A stretch of DNA of 64,000 nt, from positions 1-64,000 of the forward strand of contig JAHDHH010000012.1 of NCBI GenBank assembly GCA_020631405.1. Direction: 5' to 3'. Origin of the DNA: Saprospiraceae bacterium (GTDB lineage: Bacteria > Bacteroidota > Bacteroidia > Chitinophagales > Saprospiraceae). Shown here in pieces: positions 29,301 to 38,685 of this stretch. Within the stretch, counting starts at the first letter, position 1. Each line of letters opens with the position of its first letter. Position numbers and translations under genes: made by a program. A model generated the notes under the pieces. The model ran no database searches. It saw only the letters and a program-made list of their open reading frames with translations, and was not told where the DNA came from.

Positions 29301-30033
29301 CTTTAATGGTGAGGAGATTGATGGGATTTGGACATTGGAGATAAAGGACAACTCATCTGGAGATGGTGGACAGTTCAATGGCTTCGAATTAGAAATTTGT
29401 TCGAATGCTACACTTGAAGGTCCGCAGCTTATAAACAATGAAACATTGGGAGTGCCTACTGCTGGTGCTAATAGAATCAATAGTGACCTTCTTCTTACCG
29501 AAGATTCAAACAACACAGCTAGTGAATTAGTCTACACTATTATAGAATTACCTTTATATGGCACTATGACGGCAAGTGGTAGTGAAGTTGTGGTAGGATC
29601 GACATTTACTCAGCAAGATATTGATGACAAGAAAGTCAGATATCAACATGACGGTGGAACGGAAACTGAAGACAGCTTCTTCTTTACTGTAGTTGATGGT
29701 GAAGGAGGATGGATTACATTGACAGAATATAGCATCCAAATAGGAGACTTTACATCTGGCATCGCTGAAGATGATTTTGATTACTTTAGTATGAATGTCT
29801 ATCCTAATCCAGCCAGTGATAGATTGACTTTAGATATCAATACTGAATTACAAGGTATTTACACCATAGAAATCTCTGACATTACTGGTAAACAGGTGTA
29901 TACAAATAGTGTGTCAGTCAATGACAGACTACTTCACTCTGTTGATGTCTCTCAATATTCAGAAGGAATGTTCATCGTGAAATTAGCGAATGGTAAACAC
30001 CAGATGATACAATTGACTACTATACAAAGATAA
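26386..30033 (+). CDS. Secreted metzincin (reprolysin-like) zinc metalloprotease with P-domain and T9SS tail
   Basis: 1215 residues. Signal peptide MKHISTLSFLLLTLLGYSQA; a propeptide of about 180 residues; then the catalytic domain (about 205-430) with the zinc site HEIGHQFGASH near residue 350 and a Met-turn FMSYAG. Next come a PKD/Ig-like region (about 445-670), a fibronectin III-like domain (about 780-865, PTFEWTEAINGETYTIEYG), a P-domain (about 870-1010, TMTLVSPKGTRAML, DGIWTLEIKDNSSGDGG), a cadherin-like segment (about 1015-1125) and a type A sorting domain (VYPNPASDRLTLDI, ISDITGKQVY). It should cut proteins outside the cell, attached to the surface or released. It is the first of two tandem paralogs and has its own promoter and terminator. 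Confidence 0.92.
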   Translation: MKHISTLSFLLLTLLGYSQADWSVINESNLDASIVGEREVIPSQYLVTTVDQASIKKKLKKSSIDNRQNETSGSQLISLPLPTGELHEFYVYNSPVFHPDLTAKYPHISTYRAVSSTNHLISARLGITGKGLHATIRHPDGEVYIDPYGSESDEYYISYFTRDFEAPASYPKSACGVEYNPNDMIEHFGTHELQKVGTASFLKKYRFALACTGEWGQNFGSKAAVLDQMAIALNRINESLENEASIFFELIGNNDEIIFLDPVTDPYSIVANNEDGVHPGRQVLAQNTGVINANVGAGNYDVGHVFTRSCTDGIAGVAALASVCTDNKGAGISCVGGANLVNFMVSTTLHEIGHQFGASHTWSNCGGNAEDQIAPGTAMEPGSGTTFMSYAGVCGGNTNIAGTNDAYFHVASLQQMYNLLENGNGSLCGEDVDVGNTAPESLHEYEDGFSIPIFTPFELTGSGFDMEGDSLTYCWEQMNTGPISPVGSPLGDAPAFRSFPPRSEPTRVFPRLANLLVNSFDNTEVLQTEERNYTFYLTVRDNHPGGGTADWSIVNFKSSNTAGPFFVMSPNNNEQLVAGQPFSITWDVANTDKAPVNCANVDIFLSDDGGENFDIILACNTANDGEETVIIPNNVTTEGRIKIKASNNIFFDISNFNFDINEAIEPSFYFGLSQYKAEICTPDVINVDINTESLAGFANDVTLSVETDLPESTIISFSNDVISGGVGSSALSLDFANVNATGDYFVNVIGTSEGAPTLMQTITLSVTSTGFDDFTLVSPMDGVSGVSELPTFEWTEAINGETYTIEYGTNPALGSTGTIVSDITGSTFIPDVSLEKNTVYYWKVYVENKCADAVSGLNAFATEALSCLAQNAEDLPANISASGSPTINSEIAISGSGQVTDVNVKNVAGSHQNVQNLTMTLVSPKGTRAMLVDRKCNFQQDFNCGFDDSAASEVNCPLSQGLTYLPAEPLSIFNGEEIDGIWTLEIKDNSSGDGGQFNGFELEICSNATLEGPQLINNETLGVPTAGANRINSDLLLTEDSNNTASELVYTIIELPLYGTMTASGSEVVVGSTFTQQDIDDKKVRYQHDGGTETEDSFFFTVVDGEGGWITLTEYSIQIGDFTSGIAEDDFDYFSMNVYPNPASDRLTLDINTELQGIYTIEISDITGKQVYTNSVSVNDRLLHSVDVSQYSEGMFIVKLANGKHQMIQLTTIQR

Positions 30034-30075
30034 GCTTAGAAGACTAAAACCATTCAAGGTGTTATATTATAAGAG

Positions 30076-30114
30076 GAGGCTTGCAAAGTGAATTTTGCAA
30101 GCCTCTTTCCTTTT
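30076..30114 (+). terminator. Intrinsic terminator after the first metalloprotease gene
   Basis: A perfect 12-bp stem (GAGGCTTGCAAA with TTTGCAAGCCTC) followed by TTTCCTTTT, 43 bases after the stop. Confidence 0.85.
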
Positions 30115-30134
30115 CTACCACTTGCAAATGCTTG

Positions 30135-30169
30135 TAAGCAGACATTATTCATAGAAAATTGTCTGTTTA
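30135..30169. promoter_or_regulatory. Inverted repeat TAAGCAGACA/TGTCTGTTTA upstream of the second metalloprotease gene
   Basis: Ten-base arms with one G-T wobble, spaced by 15 bases, about 150 bases before the ATG at 30316. The CAGACA/TGTCTG half-sites also occur as an inverted pair upstream of the paralogous gene at 26386. Confidence 0.35.
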
Positions 30170-30282
30170 CATACTTTGTTAGTCGAAATAAGGTGTCTAC
30201 TTCCACTATTTACAATAGCTTTATGAATCAAAGAAAGTGAAGGAGTGGCAGGTGTAGTGTATATAATCTCCTTTACCTAAAC

Positions 30283-30290
30283 TATCTTCG
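30283..30290 (+). promoter_or_regulatory. Candidate -7 box TATCTTCG
   Basis: Seven of eight bases match TATCTTTG, the form used repeatedly in this window. It is 25 bases before the ATG at 30316. Confidence 0.35.
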
Positions 30291-30315
30291 ATTATTCTAT
30301 AAAACGTAATCCATT

Positions 30316-33300
30316 ATGAGAATCAAATACTTTTCTTTCCTTATTCTATTCACAACGTTTTCGTTTACAGCCTTTTCACAATCAACTTGGACAATAGTTA
30401 ATGCTAATGCCATTGACCAAAATGCCTATGGCGAACGGACTATAGTCCCAAATGCCTATGTGACTGCAAGCCTAGATTTGAACAAATTCAGCAAGTCCCT
30501 GAAAAAGTCAGCTAATGACATGAGAAACAATGACTTGAATACTCAAACTATAGAATTGCCACTTCCGGATGGGACGCTTCATACCTTCAGTGTATGGTAC
30601 TCCCCAGTTATGCATCCAAATCTTGCAGCAAAGTATCCTTCACTCAAGTCTTATAGAATACTCTCAACAACCGACAAGTACATGGCAGGAAGAATCAGTG
30701 CAGAAGGTTCGAATTATAGAATTAGTCTTAGACATAAGCAAGGAGAAATATATATAGATCCATTTGCTTCAAATAGTAACGATCTCTACATTTCCTACTT
30801 TACTAAAGACCACCAAGCACCAGCAGACTATCCAACAGGGGCATGCGGTGTAGATTTTGAACCAAGTGATGTAAAAGAGTACTTCGCATCTTCAAGTCTC
30901 AATAAGTCGAATGAAGATTCTTACTTGAAAAAATACCGATTTGCCCTTGCGTGTACCGGCGAATGGGGACAAAACTTTAGTTCAGTTGAACAGGTGCTTG
31001 GTAGGATGGTCACAGCAACAAATAGAATTAATCTCTCTTTAGAAAACGAAGCGTCAGTATTCTTCGAGATGGTCGAAAACAACGATGAATTAATCTTTAT
31101 GGACCCTAATTCGGATCCGTATACCATTAGCAATAGCCCAGCAGAGCATGCAGGAAGAGAAGTCCTAGGACAGAATACAACAGTAATCAACCAAGTCATT
31201 GGAGGAAGCAACTATGACGTAGGTCATGTTTTTACTCGTTCATGTACTGATGGTATTGCAGGTGTGGCATCACTTGGCTCTGTATGCACTTCAGGTGGCA
31301 AAGGCTCAGGCTTAAGCTGTGTAGGTGGTGCTGACATAGTCAACTTTATGGTGCAGACTACACTCCATGAACTTGGTCATCAGTTTGGAGCAAGTCACTC
31401 ATGGAGTAACTGTAGCGACAATGTGAATGAAAATCTATCAGCAGGAACTGCATACGAACCAGGAAGTGGGTCTACGTTCATGTCTTATGCAGGATCATGT
31501 AGCCAAACTAATAATGTTCAGAATTCAGCAGATCCATATTTTCACATTGCTTCAATGATGCAGATGTACAGCCTAATTTCTGGTGGAAATGGCAATCTCT
31601 GTGGTGAGGACATCGATGTTGGCAATACTAGACCAGTAGTAACATTGGATTATCCTAATGATTTTGCAATACCGGTATATACGCCTTTTGAGCTAACAGG
31701 AGAGGCATATGACAATGAAGATGATCCATTGACTTACTGCTGGGAACAACACAACAAAGGACCCATCTCTATTATGGGAAATCCTCAAGGCAATGCACCT
31801 GCATTCAGGTCATTTTCTCCAGAAGAGTCAAATACTAGAGTTTTCCCAAAAATGTATAAGATCTTAGGTAATGTAACAGAGAAATCTGAAGTATTACAGA
31901 CTGTAGGTAGAGACTTTGAATTTTTCTTCACGGCAAGAGATAACCATCCTGGCGGAGGTACAGCTGCTTGGGACAAAGTCAATTTTAGGTCAGTAAGCAC
32001 TGCTGGACCTTTCTTTGTAACTGCACCTAACATTGATGAACAATTAGTGATAGGCGAGGAATTTTCGTTTCAATGGGAAGTAGCTAATACCGATGTCAGT
32101 CCAGTGAATTGTAAAGGTGTCGACATCATCCTCTCCACCAATGGAGGTAGTGACTTTGATATCATTCTTGCAGAAAATGTAGAGAATGACGGAGAGCATA
32201 CCCTAGTGGTGCCTAATTATCCAACTAATGCAGGAAGAATAAAGATCAAAGCATCAGAAAACATCTTCTTCGATGTTAGCAATTTCAACTTTGACATCAA
32301 TCCACCAACTCAGCCTTCATTTTACTTTGCTATGTCAGAGTTTAAAGTCGATGTTTGTGCCCCAGAGGTTTTAGTATTGGATATTTCAACAGAGTCATTC
32401 CTAGACTTTAGTAATGACCTCAGTTTTGAATTAGATACTGACTTACCTGAAGAGACTATCATTTCCTTATCAGAAACTTCATTGACACCAGGACAAGTGA
32501 ATCCTACCTTAACCTTGGATTTCTCCAATGTCAATGCAACTGGAAATTATACCTTGGACATCATTGGCTCAGCTGTTGATGCAGATACACTTATTCAGAC
32601 TTTACAAGTAACCTTGACTAGTGGCAACTTTGATGACTTGGCCTTGATCAGTCCAAACCCTGATGTGAGTGGCATTTCAGAGTTACCAACCTTCGAATGG
32701 GCTAATACGCTAAATGCTGAATCCTATACGCTAGAATATGGCCTCAATCCTGCACTAGGCGAAACAGGCACAATAGTACAAGGACTGACTAATCCTAATT
32801 ATACACCTAGTATCAACCTTGAAAAAAACTCACTCTATTACTGGAGAGTATATGCAGAAAACAAATGTGCAAATGACATTACTAAGATTCAAATGTTTGC
32901 AACGGAGTCTTTGAGCTGTCGTTCAGCTGAAGCTGAAGACCTCCCAATAGTAATATCTCAATCAAGTACCCCAACTATAGAAAGTGCTTTGTTTTTTAGT
33001 GGTGCTGGACAAGTAACAGATATCAATGTGAGCAATATAGAGGGGAAGCATGAAAATGTAAAAAACCTCAGAATGACATTAATCAGTCCAAAAGGTACTG
33101 ATGTAATTTTGATAGAAGGTGAATGTGCATTTAATCAAGATTTTAATTGTGGATTTGACGACGCGGCAAGTGGAGAACCTATATGCCCACTAACTCAAGG
33201 GCTTAAATACTTGCCTGTTGAACCACTTAGTGAATTCAATGGCGAAGACATCTTAGGTGATTGGATCCTAAGGGTGGAAGATACACAGACTGGTGATGGT

Positions 33301-33966
33301 GGAAGGCTAAATTCGTTCTCTCTAGAGGTATGCTCTAATGCAGTGCTTGAAGGTCCAGAGATCGTTACTAATGAGAAATTAGGCGTACCTACCAATGGCG
33401 CTAATAGACTAAATGCAGACCTACTTTTAACTATCGATGGTAACAATACCGCAGAAGAACTTATCTACACAGTAGTCGTCCTTCCTCTACATGGAAGCAT
33501 GACCGTCAGTGGCGAGCCCGTAGTCATTGGTACGACATTCAGCCAGCAGGATATTGCTGACAACAAAGTCAGATACCAGCATGGATCAAATTCAGAGACA
33601 ACTGACAGTTTCTTCTTTACAGTAATAGATGGAGAAGGAGGATGGATCAACCTAACAGAATATGTCATAGACATTGGCGATTTTGCATCTAGCACAACTG
33701 ATACTGAATTTGACTATTTCAGTATGGATGTCTACCCTAACCCTGCTAATACTCAGATGACCATCAATATCAATACTGAAGTAGCAGGAGACTATCAGAT
33801 AGCAATCTATGATATTACTGGCAAACAAGTGCATAGCAATACTCAATATGTAGTGGATAATCTAGCGTACAGTTTGGATGCCACACAGTTTGCAGAAGGG
33901 ATGCTGATTGTCAAACTTCAAAACAACAAACACCAAGTCATTTCGCTGACTACTATCCAGAGATAA
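30316..33966 (+). CDS. Secreted metzincin (reprolysin-like) zinc metalloprotease with P-domain and T9SS tail, second copy
   Basis: 1216 residues, with the same order of parts as the gene before it: signal peptide (FLILFTTFSFTAFSQ), propeptide, catalytic domain with HELGHQFGASH near residue 352 and Met-turn FMSYAG, PKD/Ig-like region, fibronectin III-like domain, P-domain (MTLISPKGTDVILI, GDWILRVEDTQTGDGG), cadherin-like segment and type A sorting domain (VYPNPANTQMTINI, IYDITGKQVH, MLIVKLQ). All zinc ligands are intact, so both copies should be active. The two genes clearly arose by tandem duplication but have diverged along their length, which suggests different targets rather than a dose effect. 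Confidence 0.92.
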   Translation: MRIKYFSFLILFTTFSFTAFSQSTWTIVNANAIDQNAYGERTIVPNAYVTASLDLNKFSKSLKKSANDMRNNDLNTQTIELPLPDGTLHTFSVWYSPVMHPNLAAKYPSLKSYRILSTTDKYMAGRISAEGSNYRISLRHKQGEIYIDPFASNSNDLYISYFTKDHQAPADYPTGACGVDFEPSDVKEYFASSSLNKSNEDSYLKKYRFALACTGEWGQNFSSVEQVLGRMVTATNRINLSLENEASVFFEMVENNDELIFMDPNSDPYTISNSPAEHAGREVLGQNTTVINQVIGGSNYDVGHVFTRSCTDGIAGVASLGSVCTSGGKGSGLSCVGGADIVNFMVQTTLHELGHQFGASHSWSNCSDNVNENLSAGTAYEPGSGSTFMSYAGSCSQTNNVQNSADPYFHIASMMQMYSLISGGNGNLCGEDIDVGNTRPVVTLDYPNDFAIPVYTPFELTGEAYDNEDDPLTYCWEQHNKGPISIMGNPQGNAPAFRSFSPEESNTRVFPKMYKILGNVTEKSEVLQTVGRDFEFFFTARDNHPGGGTAAWDKVNFRSVSTAGPFFVTAPNIDEQLVIGEEFSFQWEVANTDVSPVNCKGVDIILSTNGGSDFDIILAENVENDGEHTLVVPNYPTNAGRIKIKASENIFFDVSNFNFDINPPTQPSFYFAMSEFKVDVCAPEVLVLDISTESFLDFSNDLSFELDTDLPEETIISLSETSLTPGQVNPTLTLDFSNVNATGNYTLDIIGSAVDADTLIQTLQVTLTSGNFDDLALISPNPDVSGISELPTFEWANTLNAESYTLEYGLNPALGETGTIVQGLTNPNYTPSINLEKNSLYYWRVYAENKCANDITKIQMFATESLSCRSAEAEDLPIVISQSSTPTIESALFFSGAGQVTDINVSNIEGKHENVKNLRMTLISPKGTDVILIEGECAFNQDFNCGFDDAASGEPICPLTQGLKYLPVEPLSEFNGEDILGDWILRVEDTQTGDGGRLNSFSLEVCSNAVLEGPEIVTNEKLGVPTNGANRLNADLLLTIDGNNTAEELIYTVVVLPLHGSMTVSGEPVVIGTTFSQQDIADNKVRYQHGSNSETTDSFFFTVIDGEGGWINLTEYVIDIGDFASSTTDTEFDYFSMDVYPNPANTQMTININTEVAGDYQIAIYDITGKQVHSNTQYVVDNLAYSLDATQFAEGMLIVKLQNNKHQVISLTTIQR

Positions 33967-33992
33967 CAAGAATACAATTCTTATTGGAAGAG

Positions 33993-34026
33993 GCTGTCTC
34001 AACAAGTATGAGGCAGCTTTTTTTTT
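33993..34026 (+). terminator. Intrinsic terminator after the second metalloprotease gene
   Basis: GCTGTCTCA pairs with TGAGGCAGC (one G-T wobble), then nine T residues. It separates the secreted protease from sbcD. Confidence 0.9.
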
Positions 34027-34047
34027 GTCTACCTTTATTGATTCATT

Positions 34048-35271
34048 ATGAAGATTCTACACACTGCAGATTGGCACATTGGAAAAGTATTGCACAAGCA
34101 TTCACTAGAGGATGAAATGCAGCTATTTTTTGAATGGTTACTTGATACCATCGAAGCCGAGAAAGTAGATCTACTTCTAGTATCTGGAGATATTTTTGAT
34201 ATTGCTAATCCCTCAGCCAATGATAGAAAGACCTACTACCAGGTATTGACAAAGCTGGCAGCAATGCAAATACGAGTAATTATTACAGGTGGTAATCATG
34301 ACTCTATCGGAGTATTGAATGCTCCTAAGGAAATACTCAACGCTATCAACATAGATGTCGTTGGCGGTGCTACCCAGCCTATCACTGACGAATTAATACT
34401 ACTTGAACATGAACCTGATGGCCAGTCACTAGTTGTTGCAGCTGTACCTTTCTTGCGAGACAAGGACTTGAGGAGCTTGAGTACAGACAAAGCATTTGAC
34501 TCCCGTACTCAGGCAATCAGAGCAGGGATTACAGCTCACTACAAGACACTCCATGAGGCAAGTAATTCCTTATACCAAGGCATACCAACTCTAGCCATGG
34601 GTCATCTCTTTGCCATAGGCTCACTCACTAGCGAAAGCGAACGAGATATTCATATAGGCAATGCCGCTGCCATTAGCTCTGAGGCATTTGGTACTCTATT
34701 TGGCTATGTTGCCCTTGGCCATATTCATAGACCGCAAGTAATAGGCAACAACCCTTTAGTCAGGTATTCTGGATCTCCCATCCCTCTGAGCTTTTCAGAA
34801 AAGAAAGATACCAAGAGTGTAGTCATCGTCGAACTCAAGAATAACACTTTCGAAGAGCCAAGAGTCATACCTGTACCCAAAGCAAGGGAATTGAAAAAAA
34901 TCAGCGGAAGTTATGAGGAAGTAGAAGCAAAATTGAAAGTATATTCACCTGATTTCCCTCTCCCCTCATTCGTCGAACTAGAAGTCAAGGAAGATGCCTT
35001 TAGTAATCTAATCTTGTCAAATTTAGAATCACTCACAGAGCAATATCGTCAAGATTCAACATTCAAAATCCTAAAAAGTAGGCCAATATTCAAGACAGGG
35101 GTCAAGGATACTTCTGATCTATTTGTCGCAGGTGAGAACATAGAAGATCTGTCACCTATCGATGTCTTCAAGAAGCGAATCGAATCTGAAGAAATTACCG
35201 CAGATCAGACTTCCCAACTCTTAAATGCATTCACAGAGCTCTTAGAAATAGTACAAACTGAGTCGATATGA
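34048..35271 (+). CDS. sbcD: Exonuclease subunit SbcD (Mre11-like)
   Basis: 407 residues, the usual SbcD length. The metallophosphoesterase motifs are complete: ILHTADWHIGK (metal-binding Asp/His), SGDIFDIANPS, TGGNHDS, and GHIHRPQ. SbcD is the nuclease part of the SbcCD complex, which opens hairpins and trims DNA ends in an ATP- and manganese-dependent way. Its stop overlaps the start of sbcC in ATGA, so the subunits are translationally coupled. Confidence 0.95.
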   Translation: MKILHTADWHIGKVLHKHSLEDEMQLFFEWLLDTIEAEKVDLLLVSGDIFDIANPSANDRKTYYQVLTKLAAMQIRVIITGGNHDSIGVLNAPKEILNAINIDVVGGATQPITDELILLEHEPDGQSLVVAAVPFLRDKDLRSLSTDKAFDSRTQAIRAGITAHYKTLHEASNSLYQGIPTLAMGHLFAIGSLTSESERDIHIGNAAAISSEAFGTLFGYVALGHIHRPQVIGNNPLVRYSGSPIPLSFSEKKDTKSVVIVELKNNTFEEPRVIPVPKARELKKISGSYEEVEAKLKVYSPDFPLPSFVELEVKEDAFSNLILSNLESLTEQYRQDSTFKILKSRPIFKTGVKDTSDLFVAGENIEDLSPIDVFKKRIESEEITADQTSQLLNAFTELLEIVQTESI

Positions 35272-38200
35272 GGATCATAGAGCTGAGTTTTACAAATATC
35301 AACAACCTGAAGGGGGGACCGCATCGCATTTCATTCGAAGAAGGTCACTTGAGTACGGCAGGTATCTTTGCTATTGTTGGGCCAACTGGGTCTGGCAAGT
35401 CCACGATCTTAGATGTCATCACTCTAGCCCTCTTTAATCAAATTCCTAGGTTTGGCAAGTCGATATCTAAGTCAGAACTCACCTCTCTAGGCTCAGTCAT
35501 CACCCACCATACCGACCAAGCTAGTGCCTCTATCACTTATGAAGTGAATAATGCTCGCTATACCTCTACCTGGTCTATTGCCAAAAATAGAAATGGCAAA
35601 CTAAAGGACTATGAAATGACCATAGCCAATGGAATTGGCGAATATCTTGATCTAAAAAAATCAGAAGTACCTGGAAAAAACGAACAACTCATTGGGCTGA
35701 AATATGAACAGTTTCTGAAATCAATCATTCTCTCTCAAGGAGAATTTTCGCGGTTTCTCAAAGCCAAGAAAAATGAAAGAGGCGAACTCTTAGAAAACTT
35801 AACAGGGACTAGTATTTATAGGAAGCTAGGTAAGGCAGCCTATGAAAAATGCAAGGTGCTAGAAGGAGAACTCAAACAAAAAAGTGATACTCTAACATTA
35901 GTCTCACTACTGTCAGATGAGGAAATCACTCAGATTACTCTAGAACTCAGCACAGCAGAAAAACAAAAAGTAGAGTTGGACAACTCAATTGAGCAGTTAA
36001 GAGGCCTATCTCAAATCAAGTTAGAAATCCAAAAAGCTCAAGAAGGCATTCAAGTTAAGGTAAATGAAGAAAAGCAACTAGAAACTGAGCTTCAACGCTT
36101 CGAGCCAGAATTGAATAAACTTGCAATTCACGAAAGGCTAAACCCAATCAGAGAACCACTCACTCTATATAAGTCAGCACAACACAATGTCCAAGAGACA
36201 TCCAAGAACCTAGAACGCTACAATATTGCATTAACCAAAGCTAACGAACAGTTCTCAGCTGCGATCCAACAGATGTCAGCACTGACACAACAATCCGTAA
36301 CTGCAGAGACCTTCAACCCAGTCATGCTTGCCTTTGAAAAAAACGTCAGCAAACTTGATGAAGAGTTGAAATACTTAATCTCAAAAGGTCAGGACATTAG
36401 GAAGGATATCGATAGCAAACTTTTGAGCTATAGGATAACACTCCAGAATGCAGTGAGTCCAACAAAGGCTACTGAGGAATTGCACAGCAAAAGGAATTTG
36501 CTACTTAATCAACTATCGACTGCAAGTATTGCGATCGATTCTGACCCTACATTATTAAGCGAATCTATTCAGTTAATAAGAGTAGCTATAGATATTCTCA
36601 GACAGTATATCAGCCTATCTGACCAAGTCAGCAAACTCAAAGAAGACCAAGGCATCTTGAATAGACAACTTACTGATGCAGAACACGAAGTCAAAAGGCT
36701 AAATCCACTCATCGAAAAGAGTAAGCAACTCATCAGTACACTGCAAGACAATGAGTCAAACTTACTTAAGCGAAAAGACGATGCATTGAAGATTGCCAGC
36801 CTTGAGGAACAACGAGCACAACTCGTCTCTGGAGAACCCTGCCCTCTTTGTGGGTCGGCAGAGCATCCATATTCTGAACATTTAGAGGCAGCTACTGTCG
36901 ATAAGATTCTTCTAGAAATAGAGTCTAATAAAGCCAAGCTATCTCAAGAGACAAGTGAGTGTGCTCAGCTCAACGATGCCTTCATCAAGGCCAACAACAC
37001 CATTGTTATAACCAAAGGTCAGCTAGCCAAAGTCCTAGAAGAGCAAACTAGACTCAACGGCTTACTAGCTGATGTCACTAGCTCATGGACTGGCAAACCG
37101 TTCAATGCACAGAGCAATTCACTTGAACTCCAGCAACACTACACTCAACAACTCAAGCAAGAGGAAGTAGCACTGCTGGCCTTACAACAACTCAAGGTGG
37201 TGGACCAACTCATCCACTCGTATGATCAGTTAGGTATTGTCTCAGGCGATTACAAGAGTAAACAACAAGAACGAACACAAATCTATCCTGGCAAAGATCC
37301 TACCGCAGAATCAAATGCCATTCAAAATGCATTTCAAGCTGCCAAGACAAGTAAGGATGAAAATCAGAAGGCTATTGAAATGGAATCTCAAGACTTAGTT
37401 AGAGCAAAACAGATGGCGGAGGAAGCTGGTCAAGCTATCAAACCGAAGTTAGTTGAACTAGGCTTTACTGCTATTGATGAACTCCAAGCACAGATTCTGA
37501 CACCTATACAGTATCAAACAATCACAAATAATAAAGAAGCTTTTGCCAGACGCCAAACAAGTATCGCTACAGAACTCCAAGGACTGAGGCATATACTTGA
37601 AGTAAATACTACGTTAGATAAGCACCCAGAAACTACACTACTAGATATCAACACTGAGCTCCTACAGAAAAAACAGCAGTTAGATGTACTGGGTAATACA
37701 ATCGGCAGCAATACTGAAAAGCTCAAGCAAGATAAGGCGCAGAGAGAAAACCAATCAGAGTTAAGAAATCAAATCACCGCCCTTCAAAAGGAATTGGAGA
37801 AGTGGAGCTTACTCAAACTCTTTATTGGAGATGCAACAGGCAATAGCTTTGCAAACTTTGCCCAAGGTCTAACGCTTCAGAATCTTATTGTCTATACTAA
37901 TAAGAGACTAGAACACCTCACAGATCGCTTTTTGATAGACAAGCCAAAGGGCGATGGTCTCCTCCAAGTAGTAGATAAGTATCAAGGCAATATATTGAGA
38001 TCAGTAAGCACTCTTTCAGGAGGAGAGACCTTCCTACTTAGTTTGGCTCTGGCTCTGAGCCTCTCAGATATGGCATCAAAGAATGTCTCCTTAGAGAGCC
38101 TATTTATTGACGAGGGATTTGGCACGTTGGACCAAGAAACACTTGATGTTGCACTGGACACTTTGGAAAAGCTACAATCAGAAAGTCAAAAAACTGTCGG

Positions 38201-38300
38201 GGTGATCTCCCACGTAGAAGCGCTTAAAGAAAGAATCAACGTACAGATCAAATTAGAAAAGAATGCCCAAGGCTACTCTACCCTATCTATAGTAGGATAA
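35268..38300 (+). CDS. sbcC: Exonuclease subunit SbcC (Rad50-like ATPase)
   Basis: 1010 residues. The N-terminal ATPase half has Walker A GPTGSGKST (about residue 39) and the Q-loop region ILSQGEFSRFLKA. Two long coiled coils flank the zinc hook CPLC (about residue 525). The C-terminal half has the ABC signature LSGGETFLLSLALAL and Walker B LFIDEGFGTLD. Together with SbcD it forms the Mre11-Rad50-type complex that processes DNA ends and palindromes. It ends 7 bases from the convergent zinc-finger gene. Confidence 0.95.
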   Translation: MRIIELSFTNINNLKGGPHRISFEEGHLSTAGIFAIVGPTGSGKSTILDVITLALFNQIPRFGKSISKSELTSLGSVITHHTDQASASITYEVNNARYTSTWSIAKNRNGKLKDYEMTIANGIGEYLDLKKSEVPGKNEQLIGLKYEQFLKSIILSQGEFSRFLKAKKNERGELLENLTGTSIYRKLGKAAYEKCKVLEGELKQKSDTLTLVSLLSDEEITQITLELSTAEKQKVELDNSIEQLRGLSQIKLEIQKAQEGIQVKVNEEKQLETELQRFEPELNKLAIHERLNPIREPLTLYKSAQHNVQETSKNLERYNIALTKANEQFSAAIQQMSALTQQSVTAETFNPVMLAFEKNVSKLDEELKYLISKGQDIRKDIDSKLLSYRITLQNAVSPTKATEELHSKRNLLLNQLSTASIAIDSDPTLLSESIQLIRVAIDILRQYISLSDQVSKLKEDQGILNRQLTDAEHEVKRLNPLIEKSKQLISTLQDNESNLLKRKDDALKIASLEEQRAQLVSGEPCPLCGSAEHPYSEHLEAATVDKILLEIESNKAKLSQETSECAQLNDAFIKANNTIVITKGQLAKVLEEQTRLNGLLADVTSSWTGKPFNAQSNSLELQQHYTQQLKQEEVALLALQQLKVVDQLIHSYDQLGIVSGDYKSKQQERTQIYPGKDPTAESNAIQNAFQAAKTSKDENQKAIEMESQDLVRAKQMAEEAGQAIKPKLVELGFTAIDELQAQILTPIQYQTITNNKEAFARRQTSIATELQGLRHILEVNTTLDKHPETTLLDINTELLQKKQQLDVLGNTIGSNTEKLKQDKAQRENQSELRNQITALQKELEKWSLLKLFIGDATGNSFANFAQGLTLQNLIVYTNKRLEHLTDRFLIDKPKGDGLLQVVDKYQGNILRSVSTLSGGETFLLSLALALSLSDMASKNVSLESLFIDEGFGTLDQETLDVALDTLEKLQSESQKTVGVISHVEALKERINVQIKLEKNAQGYSTLSIVG

Positions 38301-38307
38301 CTAATAG

Positions 38308-38643
38308 CTACCTACCAGCACACCTTACACACTTAGTACTTTCTGGCATATACATGAGTCTTCCTGCTTGAATCATGTTATTACAAATACTACATGAACC
38401 AAACCCAGGTTCGTCGATTCTAGTAATAGCCAATTTAAGTTTACTCAGTTTGGATTTCTTATTCCTAAGAGACACCTCCATGACTGCTTTGTTATTAATG
38501 GCATCCATCCTACTAATTCTACCAAGCGAATTTTCAGGCTTGACGGGTTCGGTCATTGCCTCAGTATCTTTGACATCTTGCTCATATTTGAGAATCTGTT
38601 CTGTGATTTTCTGCCTAAGTATTTCTCTATCTTTATCTGTCAT
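38308..38643 (-). CDS. DksA/TraR-type C4 zinc-finger protein
   Basis: About 111 residues from the ATG at 38643; an in-frame ATG at 38664 would add seven residues. The N-terminal half is charged and helical (KDREILRQKITEQILKYEQDV), as in the coiled-coil tip of DksA-like proteins. The C-terminal half carries the zinc site CSICNNMI-x14-KCVRCAGR (four cysteines). Such proteins reach into the RNA polymerase secondary channel and change its activity, in DksA with ppGpp. The acidic DxxDA tip of true DksA is not visible, so a different role is possible. It is followed upstream by a class III aminotransferase gene on the same strand. Confidence 0.75.
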   Translation of the reverse strand: MTDKDREILRQKITEQILKYEQDVKDTEAMTEPVKPENSLGRISRMDAINNKAVMEVSLRNKKSKLSKLKLAITRIDEPGFGSCSICNNMIQAGRLMYMPESTKCVRCAGR

Positions 38644-38685
38644 GGCTATACTAGTTTGAACCATTTGGTCATGGTTAAAGATACG

